NCBI GenBank assembly: GCA_009746045.1
Contig: RPFO01000065.1
Span: forward strand, 1,166,424-1,230,423
Length of the DNA: 64,000 nt
Reading direction: 5' to 3'
DNA from: Mesostigma viride
Lineage: Eukaryota > Streptophyta > Mesostigmatophyceae > Mesostigmatales > Mesostigmataceae
The notes under the pieces were generated by a model. That model ran no database searches. It saw only the letters and a program-made list of their open reading frames with translations, and was not told where the DNA came from. The translations under genes were made by a program, and so were the position numbers. Below, in pieces: positions 10,975 to 21,660 of the stretch; positions within the stretch are counted from its first letter, which is position 1; every line of letters begins with the position of its first letter.

Positions 10975-11638
10975 ATTTAGCGACGCCGGCCAGGCAGCTG
11001 CCGTGAGCTCCTGGTCCTTGTCGCGACTGTTAGGACCTAGGTCGCGTAGCTTGCAACCTTTGCTCCTCGCCCCAGGTAACGCTCTCGCTGGCTTGCTCAC
11101 TCCAAGTGACAACCACGGTGCGTCGGCAAAGAACTCCTTGACCTGCCTTAGGCCATAGCTTTATGTAACCTCATTTCCATCGTGCCCTAAGGCATCGCCC
11201 ATCGGCTTCGCACAGTGCACCGCTACCTTGCCAGAGCTCTGCTTACCGCTACCTTGCATCCTTGCTGCAGGCAGCGTTAAGGATCTCTGACATTCCGCGA
11301 CTAGGTATCACCAGTTCCTGTCACAGCTCTGCACGGATGCGCATCCTTGCAGAGCCCGCGACTGGCCTACTGGTCTCTACTTAGTCGCCGGACCGTTGCG
11401 CCCTCAGCCTCCATGGACCTGAGTCACGTGCTGGTCCAGGCTAAGCCTGTGCAGGCCCTGCCTGCCACGTGTCCTGTCCACTGCGGCCTCGGTGTGCACT
11501 GCCGCCGCCGCCGGTCGGCAGGACTTCGGGACCTGATAACTCTCACGTCCCTTGTCTGTTTCAGGCAGTCAGCACGGCGTTAGAAAGGTCTCCTCATCCT
11601 GCATCCAACTAGCACATTGGTGCCCCAATATGCTAACT
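10975..11638 (-). repeat. 5' LTR of copia-1 (minus orientation)
   Basis: Apparently identical to 3551-4214. On the minus strand it ends GCTAAAT and is followed by CGTATTATTG. Copia-2 has CGAATTACAAG at the same place after its LTR. Confidence 0.85.
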
Positions 11639-11643
11639 CCAAC

Positions 11644-12835
11644 CGCATGCAGCGTCCACGGGCGCTTGACAGCAGCGTGGTCCCCTCGCCCGCGACCGTC
11701 GGTAAACTGAATTTCAGCAGGGTGGCACTGGATGACCCGGGGTATGAACACCCCTCGTCGGTACAGGTGCGCCGGACGCACGGTACGCCGGACAGATCCG
11801 GATCTCTCCCCCGGTCGCAGCCTCCAGCATTCGGCTCCATCTCCTACATAGAGGTCGGTGGGCCTACGATCACCACGGTAAAGGCCCCACCGATGCCCAC
11901 TTTCAAGAATGTACCCAAGCTGCACGCGGATATGAAACCGCGAGAGGTCGACGAATGGGGACGCATGTGGCAACAGTCATATACCGTCTGGCGAAATCAC
12001 AACAGCTGGGAGCTTGCCACCTGTGATCTGATCCCGCACGTGGTCAACACCTGCATGGACCCCTCGGTGGTGAGCATCTTGAACTGTGAGAGCATCGCAT
12101 CCCAGTCGTACCCGCAAACCGTGGAGGAGCTGATGGACCGGGTGCGCCGCAAGTTGGTACCCCCAGACGCGGAGATCCACAAGCGACTCGCCTTCGGCAA
12201 GCTGCGCCAGGGGACCACCCCGTATCGCGAGTTTCTGTCCAAGTTTGAGTCCAGCGCCGCTTACCTGACCGACATGACCTGGTACGAGTACAAGATCAGA
12301 TTCATTGAGGCACTCAGCCCCGAGCTGCAGGACGAGGTACTAAAGCACTACGCTGAGGTTCCTTGGAAGGAGTGGGACATCTTGAATATCCAGAGGTATC
12401 TTCTGCAGGTGCATGGCCGACGTCGTGGCTCGCGGGCGCGCACCATCGGTGCGTCGTTTCTTCCGATCAGGTCCCCCGCACGACGGCGAGGGGAACGAGG
12501 ACTCCCCCGATGACCTGGAGGACGGGAACGCTGACCATGGCCTCAACGCCATCGACGCGAGTAAAGCCCGTTGCTTCATGTGCTTTGAGGTGGGTCACCT
12601 CAGGCGCGACTGCCCCAAACTCCGTAGCAGGCACGCTGGACGTGGCACGGGGGAGACCGAGCCCAGGTTTTCAGGCCCGGCGTTCGGCAGTCGCCCGGAC
12701 TCCTCCGGCCCAAGGGACAAGCCCCGCAAAGCGGACGAGCGGGCGCCAGCAGGCCCGGCAGTTCACGACTCAGCACCAGCAGCAGAGGCCGCAAGCGATG
12801 AGTTCTACCAAGGGCGTGCTGCGCGCGGTCAATGA
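11644..12835 (+). pseudogene. Outer-element gag (capsid and zinc knuckle)
   Basis: Continuation of the frame starting at 3482. After a Pro/Ser-rich stretch, a capsid-like region (about 11,890-12,405) runs from MPTFKNVP through a helical segment with WRNHNSWELATC, RVRRKLVPPD and LRQGTTPYREFLSKFE to LNIQRYLLQ. This resembles the Retrotrans_gag fold of Ty3/gypsy elements. Near 12,413 the reading shifts by one nucleotide into a frame carrying an acidic linker and one CCHC knuckle, CFMCFEVGHLRRDC (12,572-12,613). The shift is either a mutation or an old programmed frameshift. A third frame (RAVNEIEAHRLASG onward) may be the start of pol and is cut at about 12,929 by the LINE pair. Confidence 0.7.
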
Positions 12836-12928
12836 GATCGAGGCTCACCGACTAGCCTCCGGACAGCGTGCGACCTTTGAGTCACCAGCAGTGGCCGGTT
12901 ACGAGCTTGCCGCTGGAAGTATACTATA

Positions 12929-15473
12929 ATATATATTCATTGAGAATGATAGATTACGGAGGTGAGATAGGCATGCAACATAAGGAAAAACCCGATAACT
13001 GGGAGAATAACCCTGAAGAAATTAATAGTAATCTGACACAGACATCCAAGGATCACGCCAGCGGCACAAGGTACAACTAACTATACATCACAAAACTACA
13101 CGCAGCAACAGCGCTGCCGGCCCACCATGCAGGCCTGGAAGGGATCTAGACCGCATGCATGGGTCGCGACAAAGTCGGCCCGGGTGCGGCGGAATAACAC
13201 ATCAGCCACGGTGCGAGTGAGGGCGAGTGACAGACGCTGCCGCCAATACGAGGACCACGTGCGGGCCGACCACGGGGCGGTCTGACCCTCGAGGTCGAGG
13301 CGGTCTTCACGGCGCTGGCAGCACTCGTGGAAAAACTCCGCTGTCTTGGGGCCCATGGCCCCGAACTCCTCAAGGACAAAGGGGATGACCCGGTGGGGCC
13401 CCACATTGCCGTAGGAGGCAAACTTGTCGCGCTCAGCCACAGCGGCAGCAGCGCCGGCATCCACAGCCGCCCGGAGGATGTGGCGACCGGAAAGCGGCCG
13501 AGCCACGGAGACATCGATGAGCAGGTGGCAACCCTGCCCGTCGTAGTCAAGCACGGTAATGTCGGGGCGATGGTTGGGTGAGTAGAGGGCGGCCCCATCC
13601 GCGTCCTCGCACTTGATGGTGGAGTGGGGAAAGACCGACCGAACCATGGCACACACCACCCGGAGGAGAGCGGTATGGAGATAGAGGAACCAGTTCTGGT
13701 TCTGCTGGCCACCCATGCACGCGATGTAGTGCGTCCCAGTAGTATCCAGAGCAAGCCCGCAGCTGCCGCAGGACGCACCCGCCGTGATGAGAGGTTGCGG
13801 GGCAAAGAGCTGGTGGCGGAGAGCGATGGCGTAAAGGGCCGGAACCAGTGTGAACAAAGGGCTCATGGGGAGGGCGCGCAGGAATGCGGACCCCACGCTC
13901 CCCTCACAAGGGAAACGGAGTGAAGCCAAGCCTTCCCCTGATCGTTCAAGCTCGCATGCAGACCCATCCAGTCGGCACAGTGTAGTATACCCGCGTAGGT
14001 CTTTTGTTGTTTTTCATGAACGCAGGCAGGGAAGACACTAGGACTGACGACAGTGGACACGCCGGGCGTGCCCCGGGGCAGGCGACGGTGGACGGCCTGA
14101 GCGGGGCGGACGAGGTCGCAAGCCTGCTGGATCCCGAGGTAAGAATCCTGCACAGCCTGCACAAAGGGGAAGGGGATGGGGTGACCAAGTCGGGAATGGC
14201 GCTGACGGCGCTGGGGACCAACCGGCGGATCTCCGCCCAGGCCTGAGCAACAGAGCCAAGGAAGGCGGCGGGGGCGAGGCGGGCGGCGCGGGTGAGCCCA
14301 CACCCGCCCATGCGGCAGGGAGGGTGGCCAAGCGCATGGAGTGAGCTGGCAGGCTAGGGCCGGGGAGGAGCACCTGCAAGGCGGCCTGAATGCGCTCGTC
14401 ATGGCCTTCCGCGGCAAGCCGCACCAAGTGGGGGGGAGCGCCACGGAGCCAGTGAACCACCCGCGGGTGGGCGCAAAACCACAGGAGGAGCCCTTTGGTC
14501 TGGGGGTCCTTGAGGCGCGCCCAAGTCTCGAGGACATGGGTGCGCTGTTCCACGGTGGCCCGGAGCTCCTCTTCGACGTAGTCAGGGTCACCCACAGGGA
14601 CGCCCAGGCACGAGAAACCACGCGCCCGCGCCAATGCCCCCGGGATAGCCGCGGGGAAGCCAGAGCAGTCCCCCTGGGGCGAAAAGACTGCACACTTGGG
14701 GAGGGTGAGCCGAAGGTTGATGGCCGCCATGGCCACTTCAAGGGCAGCCAGGGCGGCAACCACAGCGTCGGCCGGGCCAAGGGCATGGATATCGTCCATA
14801 TAGGCGAGGAGCACGACATCCGGGTGCGCAGCGTGGACACCTTGGAGAGCCTTGTGCAGCGGGGCAGACAGGTAAAAGGGGCCGAGGGGGTCACCTTGCT
14901 GGGTTCCCGTGCGGGAAGCGATGTCGGCGAACGTCCCATCCTCCATGAGGAAGGAGAGTTGAGTGGGTTCGCCGTAGCAGGCTGCTGTCCACGCAAGAAG
15001 GTCAGGGAACGCCTCGCCGACGGCCTCAAAGATGCTAGCCTTGGTGACAGCATTGAACGCATTGTGGCAATCCACCTTCAGCGCCACATGGGTCGGATGC
15101 GTCTCGAGGTAGGCCTGAACTGTGTGCACGATGATGTCGCTGCCCCCTTTGGTGGCGACGCCAAGCTGGGCCGCGACGGACTCCTCAGTATCACTCCGGT
15201 TGGGGCAGAAGTAGGCGCGAAACTCGGGGGCCTTTTGGCGACAAATGACCTTACTCACCAGCTTGCGTAGGACCTCGCCGCAAGCAATGGGACGAACGCG
15301 GCCAGCAGGCGGGGGGACGTCGTCTTTCAGGAGGGCAATGAGGCGTGCCCCAGCCAGCCAAGGGCGCGCCGCGGGGGCCAGGGACCCCGCGGCCAAGTCG
15401 GCAGCAGCAGTCAAAGAGTGCGGTCGCCCCGCCATGGCCCGCCATCACGGAGAGGTGCTCGTAGCGCCATTAT
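12929..15473 (-). mobile_element. R2-type LINE copy A (minus strand)
   Basis: 5'-truncated LINE reading leftward. Its sequence is nearly identical to the reverse complement of 15,802-18,350. The 3' end (12,929-13,095) contains the same AT-rich tail with ATTCATTGAGAATG as copy B. The two copies face away from each other with their 5' ends joined around 15,474-15,801. Confidence 0.88.
13096..15450 (-). pseudogene. LINE copy A reverse transcriptase / endonuclease
   Basis: RT from LAGARLIALLKDD through RPIACGEVLRKLVSKVIC, KVDCHNAFNAV and TGTQQGDPLGPF to YMDD (14,791-14,802), then the thumb. A missing C near 14,320 shifts the frame after MRLATLP. The C-terminal part (13,096-13,929) has a CCHC finger (CGSCGLALD...HYIAC) and RPDITVLDY...LLIDVSV. 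That is the RPD-x-D pattern of the PD-(D/E)XK endonuclease in R2-type LINEs. A further frame change lies near 13,920. A 309-codon frame on the plus strand (14,341-15,270) is only its antisense shadow. Inactive. Confidence 0.85.
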
Positions 15474-15801
15474 ATATGGGAAGGGCTGTGGGCGCTGCAG
15501 CCTCCGGCCTCCACCCGGGTGTCGGGGGCCGCCTCCTTTGCCCGGGTGGAAGCTGACGTCATGCGGTTGGTGAAGGTAGGTGAATTGAGCCGGGCCATGC
15601 AAAAGCTTGAACTGCATGACCGCGTTGGCTCCCTCCACTCCCCCGACCCTGCAGGCTTTGCGCGACCTTCACCCCGACGAACCGGCCTTTGCGGTGCCCG
15701 CCCCGGCCACCCCCCCGCCCCCGCCTATTGTCCTGGACCTGGACATCTTCACGGCTGTGCTGAAGGATCTGCCGAACGCCTCCTCCACCGGCCCCTCAGG
15801 C
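15474..15801 (+). other. Spacer between LINE copies: extra 5' part of copy B
   Basis: Sequence present only in copy B. It encodes the region ahead of the RT fingers, including FARVEADVMRLVKVGELS and, after a frame change, LRDLHPDEPAFAV and SSTGPSGWRYEHLSV. It is the centre of a roughly 5.4-kb inverted repeat. Confidence 0.75.
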
Positions 15802-18128
15802 TGGCGCTACGAGCACCTCTCCGTGATGGCGGGCCATGGCGGGGCGACCGCACTCTTTGAGGCTGCCGCCGACTTGGCCGCGGGGTCCCTGGCCCCCGCG
15901 GCGCGCCCTTGGCTGGCTGGGGCACGCCTCATTGCCCTCCTGAAAGACGACGTCCCCCCGCCTGCTGGCCGCGTTCGTCCCATTGCTTGCGGCGAGGTCC
16001 TACGCAAGCTGGTGAGTAAGGTCATTTGTCGCCAAAAGGCCCCCGAGTTTCGCGCCTACTTCTGCCCCAACCGGAGTGATACTGAGGAGTCCGTCGCGGC
16101 CCAGCTTGGCGTCGCCACCAAAGGGGGCAGCGACATCATCGTGCACACAGTTCAGGCCTACCTCGAGACGCATCCGACCCATGTGGCGCTGAAGGTGGAT
16201 TGCCACAATGCGTTCAATGCTGTCACCAAGGCTAGCATCTTTGAGGCCGTCGGAGAGGCGTTTCCTGACCTTAATTCTTGCGTGGACAGCAGCCTGCTAC
16301 GGCGACCCCACTCAACTCTCCTTCCTCATGGAGGATGGGACGTTCGCCGACATCGCTTCCCGCACGGGAACCCAGCAAGGTGACCCCCTCGGCCCCTTTT
16401 ACCTGTCTGCCCCGCTGCACAAGGCTCTCCAAGGTGTCCACGCTGCGCACCCGGATGTCGTGCTCCTCGCCTATATGGACGATATCCATGCCCTTGGCCC
16501 GGCCGACGCGCTGTGGTTGCCGCCCTGGCTGCCCTTGAAGTGGCCATGGCGGCCATCAATCTTCGGCTCACCCTCCCCAAGTGTGCAGTCTTTTCGCCCC
16601 AGGGGGACTGAGCTCTGGCTTCCCCGCGGCTATCCCGGGGGCATTGGCGCGGGCGCGTGGTTTCTCGTGCCTAGGCGTCCCTGTGGGTGACCCTGACTAC
16701 GTCGCAGAGGAGCTCCGGGCCACCGTGGAACAGCGCACCCATGTCCTCGAGACTTGGGCGCGCCTCAAGGACCCCCAGACCAAAGGGCTCCTCCTGTGGT
16801 TTTGCGCCCACCCGCGGGTGGTTCACTGGCTCCGTGGCGCTCCCCCCCACTTGGTGCGGCTTGCCGCGGAAGGCCATGACGAGCGCATTCAGGCCGCCTT
16901 GCAGGTGCTCCTCCCCGGCCCTAGCCTGCCAGCTCACTCCATGCGCTTGGCCACCCTCCCCTGCCGCATGGGCGGGTGTGGGCTCACCCGCGCCGCCCGC
17001 CTCGCCCCCGCCGCCTTCCTTGGCTCTGTTGCTCGGGCCTGGGCGGAGATCCGCCGGTTGGTCCCCAGCGCCGTCAGCGCCATTCCCGACTTGGTCACCC
17101 CATCCCCCTTCCCCTTTGTGCAGGCTGTGCAGGATTCTTACCTCGGGATCCAGCAGGCTTGCGACCTCGTCCGCCCCGCTCAGGCCGTCCACCGTCGCCT
17201 GCCCCGGGGCACGCCCGGCGTGTCTACTGTCGTCAGTCCTAGTGTCTTCCCTGCCTGCGTTCATGAAAAACAACAAAAGACCTACGCGGGTATACTACAC
17301 TGTGCCGACTGGATGGGTCTGCATGCGAGCTTGAACGATCAGGGGAAGGCTTGGCTTCACTCCTTTTCCCTTGAGGGGAGCGTGGGGTCCGCATTCCTGC
17401 GCGCCCTCCCCATGAGCCCTTTGTTCACGCTGGTTCCGGCCCTTTACGCCATCGCTCTCCGCCACCAGCTCTTTGCCCCGCAACCTCTCATCACGGCGGG
17501 TGCGTCCTGCGGCAGCTGCGGGCTTGCTCTGGATACTACTGGGACGCACTACATCGCGTGCATGGGTGGCCAGCAGAACCAGAACTGGTTCCTCTATCTC
17601 CATACCGCTCTCCTCCGGGTGGTGTGTGCCATGGTTCGGTCGGTCTTTCCCCACTCCACCATCAAGTGCGAGGACGCGGATGGGGCCGCCCTCTACTCAC
17701 CCAACCACCGCCCCGACATTACCGTGCTTGACTACGACGGGCAGGGTTGCCACCTGCTCATCGATGTCTCCGTGGCTCGGCCGATTTCCGGTCGCCACAT
17801 CCTCCGGGCGGCTGTGGATGCCGGCGCTGCTGCCACTGTGGCTGAGCGCGACAAGTTTGCCTCCTACGGCAATGTGGGGCCCCACCGGGTCATCCCCTTT
17901 GTCCTTGAGGAGTTCGGGGCCATGGGCCCCAAGACAGCGGAGTTTTTCCACGAGTGCTGCCAGCGCCGTGAAGACCGCCTCGACCTCGAGGGTCAGACCG
18001 CCCCGTGGTCGGCCCGCACGTGGTCCTCGTATTGGCAGCAGCGCCTGTCACTCGCCCTCACTCGCACCGTGGCTGATGTGTTATTCCGCCGCACCCGGGC
18101 CGACTTTGTCGCGACCCATGCGGTCTAG
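15500..18128 (+). pseudogene. LINE copy B reverse transcriptase / endonuclease
   Basis: Same domains as copy A: RT with KVDCHNAFNAV and YMDD (16,472-16,483), CCHC finger (17,508-17,561) and RPD...LLIDV endonuclease (17,709-17,768). The C-terminal 515 codons (16,581-18,128) are open. Upstream there is a 4-bp AATT insertion near 16,272 and a 2-bp insertion near 16,611 relative to copy A, both shifting the frame. The frame break of copy A near 14,320 is absent here. The two copies therefore carry different lesions. Confidence 0.85.
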
Positions 18129-18350
18129 ATCCCTTCCAGGCCTGCATGGTGGGCCGGCAGCGCTGTTGCTGCGTATAGTTTTGTGATGTATAGTTAGTTG
18201 TACCTTGTGCCGCTGGCGTGATCCTTGGATGTCTGTGTCAGATTACTATTAATTTCTTCAGGGTTATTCTCCCAGTTATCAGGTTTTTCCTTATGTTGCA
18301 TGCCTATCTCACCTTCGTAATCTATCATTCTCAATGAATATATATTATTA

Positions 18351-18778
18351 TATTAGTATATTTAACTAATAATTATATTTTTATAATATGTTCAGTCCGG
18401 TGCGCTTTTCCAGTCCTAGTGGCTGGCCACCTTAGCCATTCTGAGAATGCCACCTGTGTAGGGCAAGGGGGGGGGTGTCTGTTTTGCCCCACATCTGTAC
18501 CAAATACCAAGGGTGCATTGGTCCTGCACAGTAGCAGGTCACCCTGTTATCATGCTGTCAGTAGTACGAAGGGTGCATTGGTCCTGCACAGTAGCAGGTC
18601 ACCCTGTTATCATGCTATCAGCAGTAAGGGGGGTGTTTGGAATCATACACTGACCCCATGCATAGACGCCGTTGGCGGTAATGGGAAATTACTATTAGGC
18701 GTCTAGCACTAGTGGTTTTATATAGGGTACCGTTGGCGGTAATGGGATATTTTATATATGAGAATGTAATAATATATT
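18351..18778. other. Non-coding filler after LINE copy B
   Basis: AT-rich junction followed by two direct copies of a 60-bp unit (18,506-18,625) beginning AAGGGTGCATTGG and two copies of CGTTGGCGGTAATGGGA (near 18,669 and 18,731). No open frame of note. Probably residual transposon sequence. Confidence 0.5.
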
Positions 18779-18878
18779 CAGACACGGCCAACCAACCGTC
18801 ATGGATGTCAAGTTTTTGGTCGACACAGGCGCTTCCACGTCCTTCATCAACGCGGCACTGGTGCCCGGCTGGGTCTGA
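18779..18878 (+). pseudogene. Outer-element protease fragment
   Basis: A short frame reads VMDVKFLVDTGASTSFINAA and then stops at TGA 18,876. The LVDTGAS core is the retropepsin active site. Its place after gag in the outer element supports a gypsy-type gag-protease order. The rest of the protease is missing or unreadable. Confidence 0.65.
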
Positions 18879-20333
18879 CGCCCAGCCCCCACACCGGACG
18901 GCCGTGCATCTGACCCACTCGGATGGTCGCCAACACCAATCGCCCGGTCTGGCAGACTCAGGGCGAGTCACGGGGACTGTAGTAACGGCGACCCGAGACT
19001 GAGAGGCAGGCAGGATCGAGCTGCGGGAGTCTGAGCACCTAGTCACTGCCCGCGACCCTGTGCATGGCTACCATCGCGCAGTGTTCGCGTCCCTCCTGTG
19101 GGCTGAGCTCGGTAGAGAGTTGTTCCTTGCACCACTGGTGGAGGCCGATCGAGCGTGATTTGCAAGTGGCTCGTGTCCGCGCGCCTATGAGGTTGCATGG
19201 ATGAGGGACTCAGAGCAGGGCGTTCCATGTGCATGGCGGGCGGGCTGTGTGGGCTTCAAAACGTACTCTACCCCATGCATGGCCATGCACTGGTACAGGG
19301 GTGGTGAGAGGCCTTCAAGCTTCGAGTGGGGGATGTGGCGATGCGCGGTGGGGACTGCATACATAGGGGCGTGTTTCTGTTGCGGGAATGGGGATCCTGG
19401 GCAAGACAGCCAAGCGGGGTGGACAGGCGGTGATCGGTCGTGCGCGGGATTGACCCCGGCCCACGATCGCTGTATGTGCTTGAGCACCTGTGTGCTGGGC
19501 GCGATCGAGCCCGAGGAGGAGCTCTTGTTTGGGACTGCGGGGTTGCTTCGGCCCTACTCCATGAGCAGCACGGTGTCTCGCAGGGGCATGCAACGTTACT
19601 GATACGACAGTTCCTGCAAGGCGTGTCACTCCCCGACCTGTCCATTGCATTGTATAAGTGCGGGCATTGCGGGCGCTATGCAGTCCACGTCGGCGGCCTC
19701 GAGCATCACATGCATATGGGCCTGCGCAAACATCAACCGTGCTCTTGCTGTGCAAGTGTCACGGAGGGTGTGACTGCGAGCTGAGGAGTTTTCCCCCGCT
19801 TGCGGTGGAGTTCAGGCACATTGGCAGTAAGGAATGCGGGGACCCGCGACTGCTCCGGTCTATGCACGTCGGCCGGAGTGGTGTTGTGCCTAAACTACTG
19901 CAGCTTCGTGGAGGAGTTGGCAGGGCGCACTCCAGTGGACACGCTGGGGCCCTGCTAGTTTTGGGCACCTAACGTGCCATATTATCCAAGTTTCCGGTTT
20001 TGATCGACTTTGACTGTTTCCTGCGCTGGATAGAGACGGCGGGGCGCACTCTACTATAGTGGACACACTAGGGCCTTGCGGGCACCTGCATGCGTTCGCA
20101 GGTGCAGGGGAGGCGCACTCTAGCGGCCACGCTAGGGCTTCCCCCGCTATACAGCCACTCCAGCGGCGGCCAGGGACGGCCACGTTGCATGGTCGGTTGG
20201 CTCACGGCGCGCCTGTATTTGAGAGGACGCGTACAGCTGTCGGTAGCGAGGCGATGGATCAGATTCGTCTGGTGCACGCCCTCGCTTCTGAGCATGGGGC
20301 CTGCACTGCATGCTGTGCCTCACCGTCGTCGAC
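18879..20333 (+). pseudogene. Decayed outer-element pol region
   Basis: No intact frame. Around 19,540-19,690 a frame with LLHEQHGVSQGH and, about 25 residues later, CGHCGRY resembles the His/Cys zinc-binding segment at the start of LTR-element integrases. This is a weak match. Three imperfect copies of a GCGCACTC...GGACAC...TAGGGC unit lie at about 19,926, 20,043 and 20,112. Reverse transcriptase is not recognisable, so it is deleted or very diverged. Confidence 0.4.
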
Positions 20334-20338
20334 GCTAT

Positions 20339-21015
20339 AGTTAATATGGCTGTTATGTCCAAGCTCTAAAAGAGAAGAAAGGGCTGGAGTTAATATTGCC
20401 TGGCAAGCAATATTATTCTACTAAGCTACTTGGCTTGTAGAGATTCTACTTCCGGTTACTACAATCCAGAAACGGGTTCATTCTGATGAGTATTGCTCGA
20501 GATGTGAGCAAGATACTGTTCTACTACATTCTACTTGGATTCAGTGATTCTACGGTGGTTCTTCAAGTGACGCGTGGCATACGACGTCTTGTCACAGTGT
20601 ACGATAGGACATTTAGTCTCCGACACTGCGGTCTATTCAATGCTATTGATTAGACGTAACAAATAGTGACAGGACTTGTGCGACAGGACACTGATGTGAC
20701 TATTTATGGATAACGAGTCGAGATCTGCTGGTCCAGAGTGAAGGACAGCAATATTGTGAGATGATCTGTCCTATCAGTCATCTGGATGTGACTGCGTCAC
20801 AATTAGTATATAACGAGCAGGACGCTGCCACTTGGTAGCACCACTTTCCCTGCACCTGTGTCCTCGCACCTTCGGCGACGGTTCTCACGTGCCTCGTGCG
20901 TTCTGTGCTGGTAGCCATAACCAGCAACGTAAACCTATTGATTAATATAACTACTTCCTCTGTAGATATTAATCAGTGCAGGCTGAACCACAGTTCAGCC
21001 ACAGTTTCGTTAACT
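20339..21015 (+). repeat. 5' LTR of copia-2
   Basis: Terminal inverted repeat AGTTAA/TTAACT. An internal AAAGGGCTGGAGTTAATA stretch near 20,376 repeats the junction motif found before the LTR start. The TATA element is annotated separately. Confidence 0.93.
20806..20813 (+). promoter_or_regulatory. TATA box in copia-2 LTR
   Basis: GTATATAA in the last third of the LTR, with about 200 bp of LTR downstream, suits a retrotransposon promoter. The duplicate in the 3' LTR is near 27,648. Confidence 0.5.
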
Positions 21016-21096
21016 CGAATTACAAGCGAGTTCGTAATCTACTGATTACGGCATTGATTTCTGGTGTCGGCAATTTTTACGGTGTTTTTCCATTAT

Positions 21097-21660
21097 ATGG
21101 GAAACACGCGTGAATATCGTGAGCCATCTCCCGAGCGTGCGTCGGCTCCATCGTCTTCAGGTTTTAATTTCAACGTTCAACGTACGGCGTCAACTGCTGC
21201 GCTGCATTCGCGTGCTGTTCAACCTTCGCTGTCTCAAGCGCTCGTCAGCCGGCCGCCAGTTTCTAACGATCTGCATCAGTTCGTCGACGACCTTACTCAA
21301 GATTTGGAAATCCTGTCGGAAAATTCCCATATTTTCCGAAGGCTTGCAGCTTCGGGATCAGACGAGCAAGCTCAAGTAATTTCGGCGCTTCGCACCTACG
21401 GCTTGGGTGTTCTGGCGTTGGCGACAGCGTGGTCTGGAATTTCGGCGACTCTTCCGGCTGTCGCAGTTCCGGTTAGCAACAACGGGTGGGCGTCGTCAGT
21501 CGACGGTATCATAAACGTCGCTGCTTCGATTCAGCGGCAATCAAACGCTGAGGAGCCAGGTGAAAACAGCGAGGGGCTTCCTGATTTATATCCGAGTATT
21601 GTGCAGCAGATTTTGGATAACGTATTGCAGTTTCCGCGCGACGATATGCGGCTGGATTAA
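21097..21660 (+). CDS. Copia-2 extra ORF before gag (QFVDD family)
   Basis: 187 codons from ATG 21,097, separate from gag. A Ser/Pro/Arg-rich N-terminus (about 1-60) is followed by RPPVSNDLHQFVDDLTQDLE and an alpha-helical region with an Ala/Leu/Val stretch (about residues 110-135) that could be a weak membrane or packing helix. No known domain is recognised. A fragment at 61,695-62,126 shares RPPVxxxxxQFVDDxxxD and a following helical part, so this ORF belongs to a family of elements in this genome. It might be the first part of a split gag or an accessory protein. It is intact and ends 150 bp before the gag ATG. Confidence 0.7.
   Translation: MGNTREYREPSPERASAPSSSGFNFNVQRTASTAALHSRAVQPSLSQALVSRPPVSNDLHQFVDDLTQDLEILSENSHIFRRLAASGSDEQAQVISALRTYGLGVLALATAWSGISATLPAVAVPVSNNGWASSVDGIINVAASIQRQSNAEEPGENSEGLPDLYPSIVQQILDNVLQFPRDDMRLD

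Larger units (their letters stand above)
3551..11638 (-). mobile_element. Copia-1: LTR element with inverted coding body
   Basis: Two 664-bp repeats that look identical (3551-4214 and 10,975-11,638) are flanked by CCAAC (3546-3550 and 11,639-11,643). Read on the minus strand they begin AGTTAGC, end GCTAAAT, and the left one is preceded by a purine tract ending AAAGGGTTGG. This is the same polypurine-tract/LTR junction as in copia-2, so the LTRs are oriented on the minus strand. The gag-pol body (5500-10,307) is on the plus strand and so is inverted relative to its LTRs. A fold-back of LTR and primer-site sequence lies at 4492-4625. Many frameshifts show that the element is dead. Confidence 0.75.
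15474..18350 (+). mobile_element. R2-type LINE copy B (plus strand)
   Basis: Second, slightly longer LINE copy in head-to-head orientation with copy A. It ends in the same AT-rich 3' tail (CTCAATGAATATATATT). Clean flanking duplications are not visible because both sides are AT-rich. Confidence 0.88.

Noticed and set aside
3551-11638. The 664-bp repeats as a duplicated exon or intron of the outer gag
   Set aside because: They contain splice-like motifs, but the CCAAC duplication, the restored gag frame and the polypurine junction fit LTRs better.
14341-15270. 309-codon plus-strand frame
   Set aside because: Antisense shadow of the GC-rich LINE copy A; the real motifs (YMDD, FNAV) are on the minus strand.
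16262-16285. 4-bp AATT insertion in LINE copy B as a transposon excision footprint
   Set aside because: Only one 4-bp difference from copy A; a simple indel is as likely.
16671-17276. 201-codon minus-strand frame
   Set aside because: Antisense shadow of LINE copy B.
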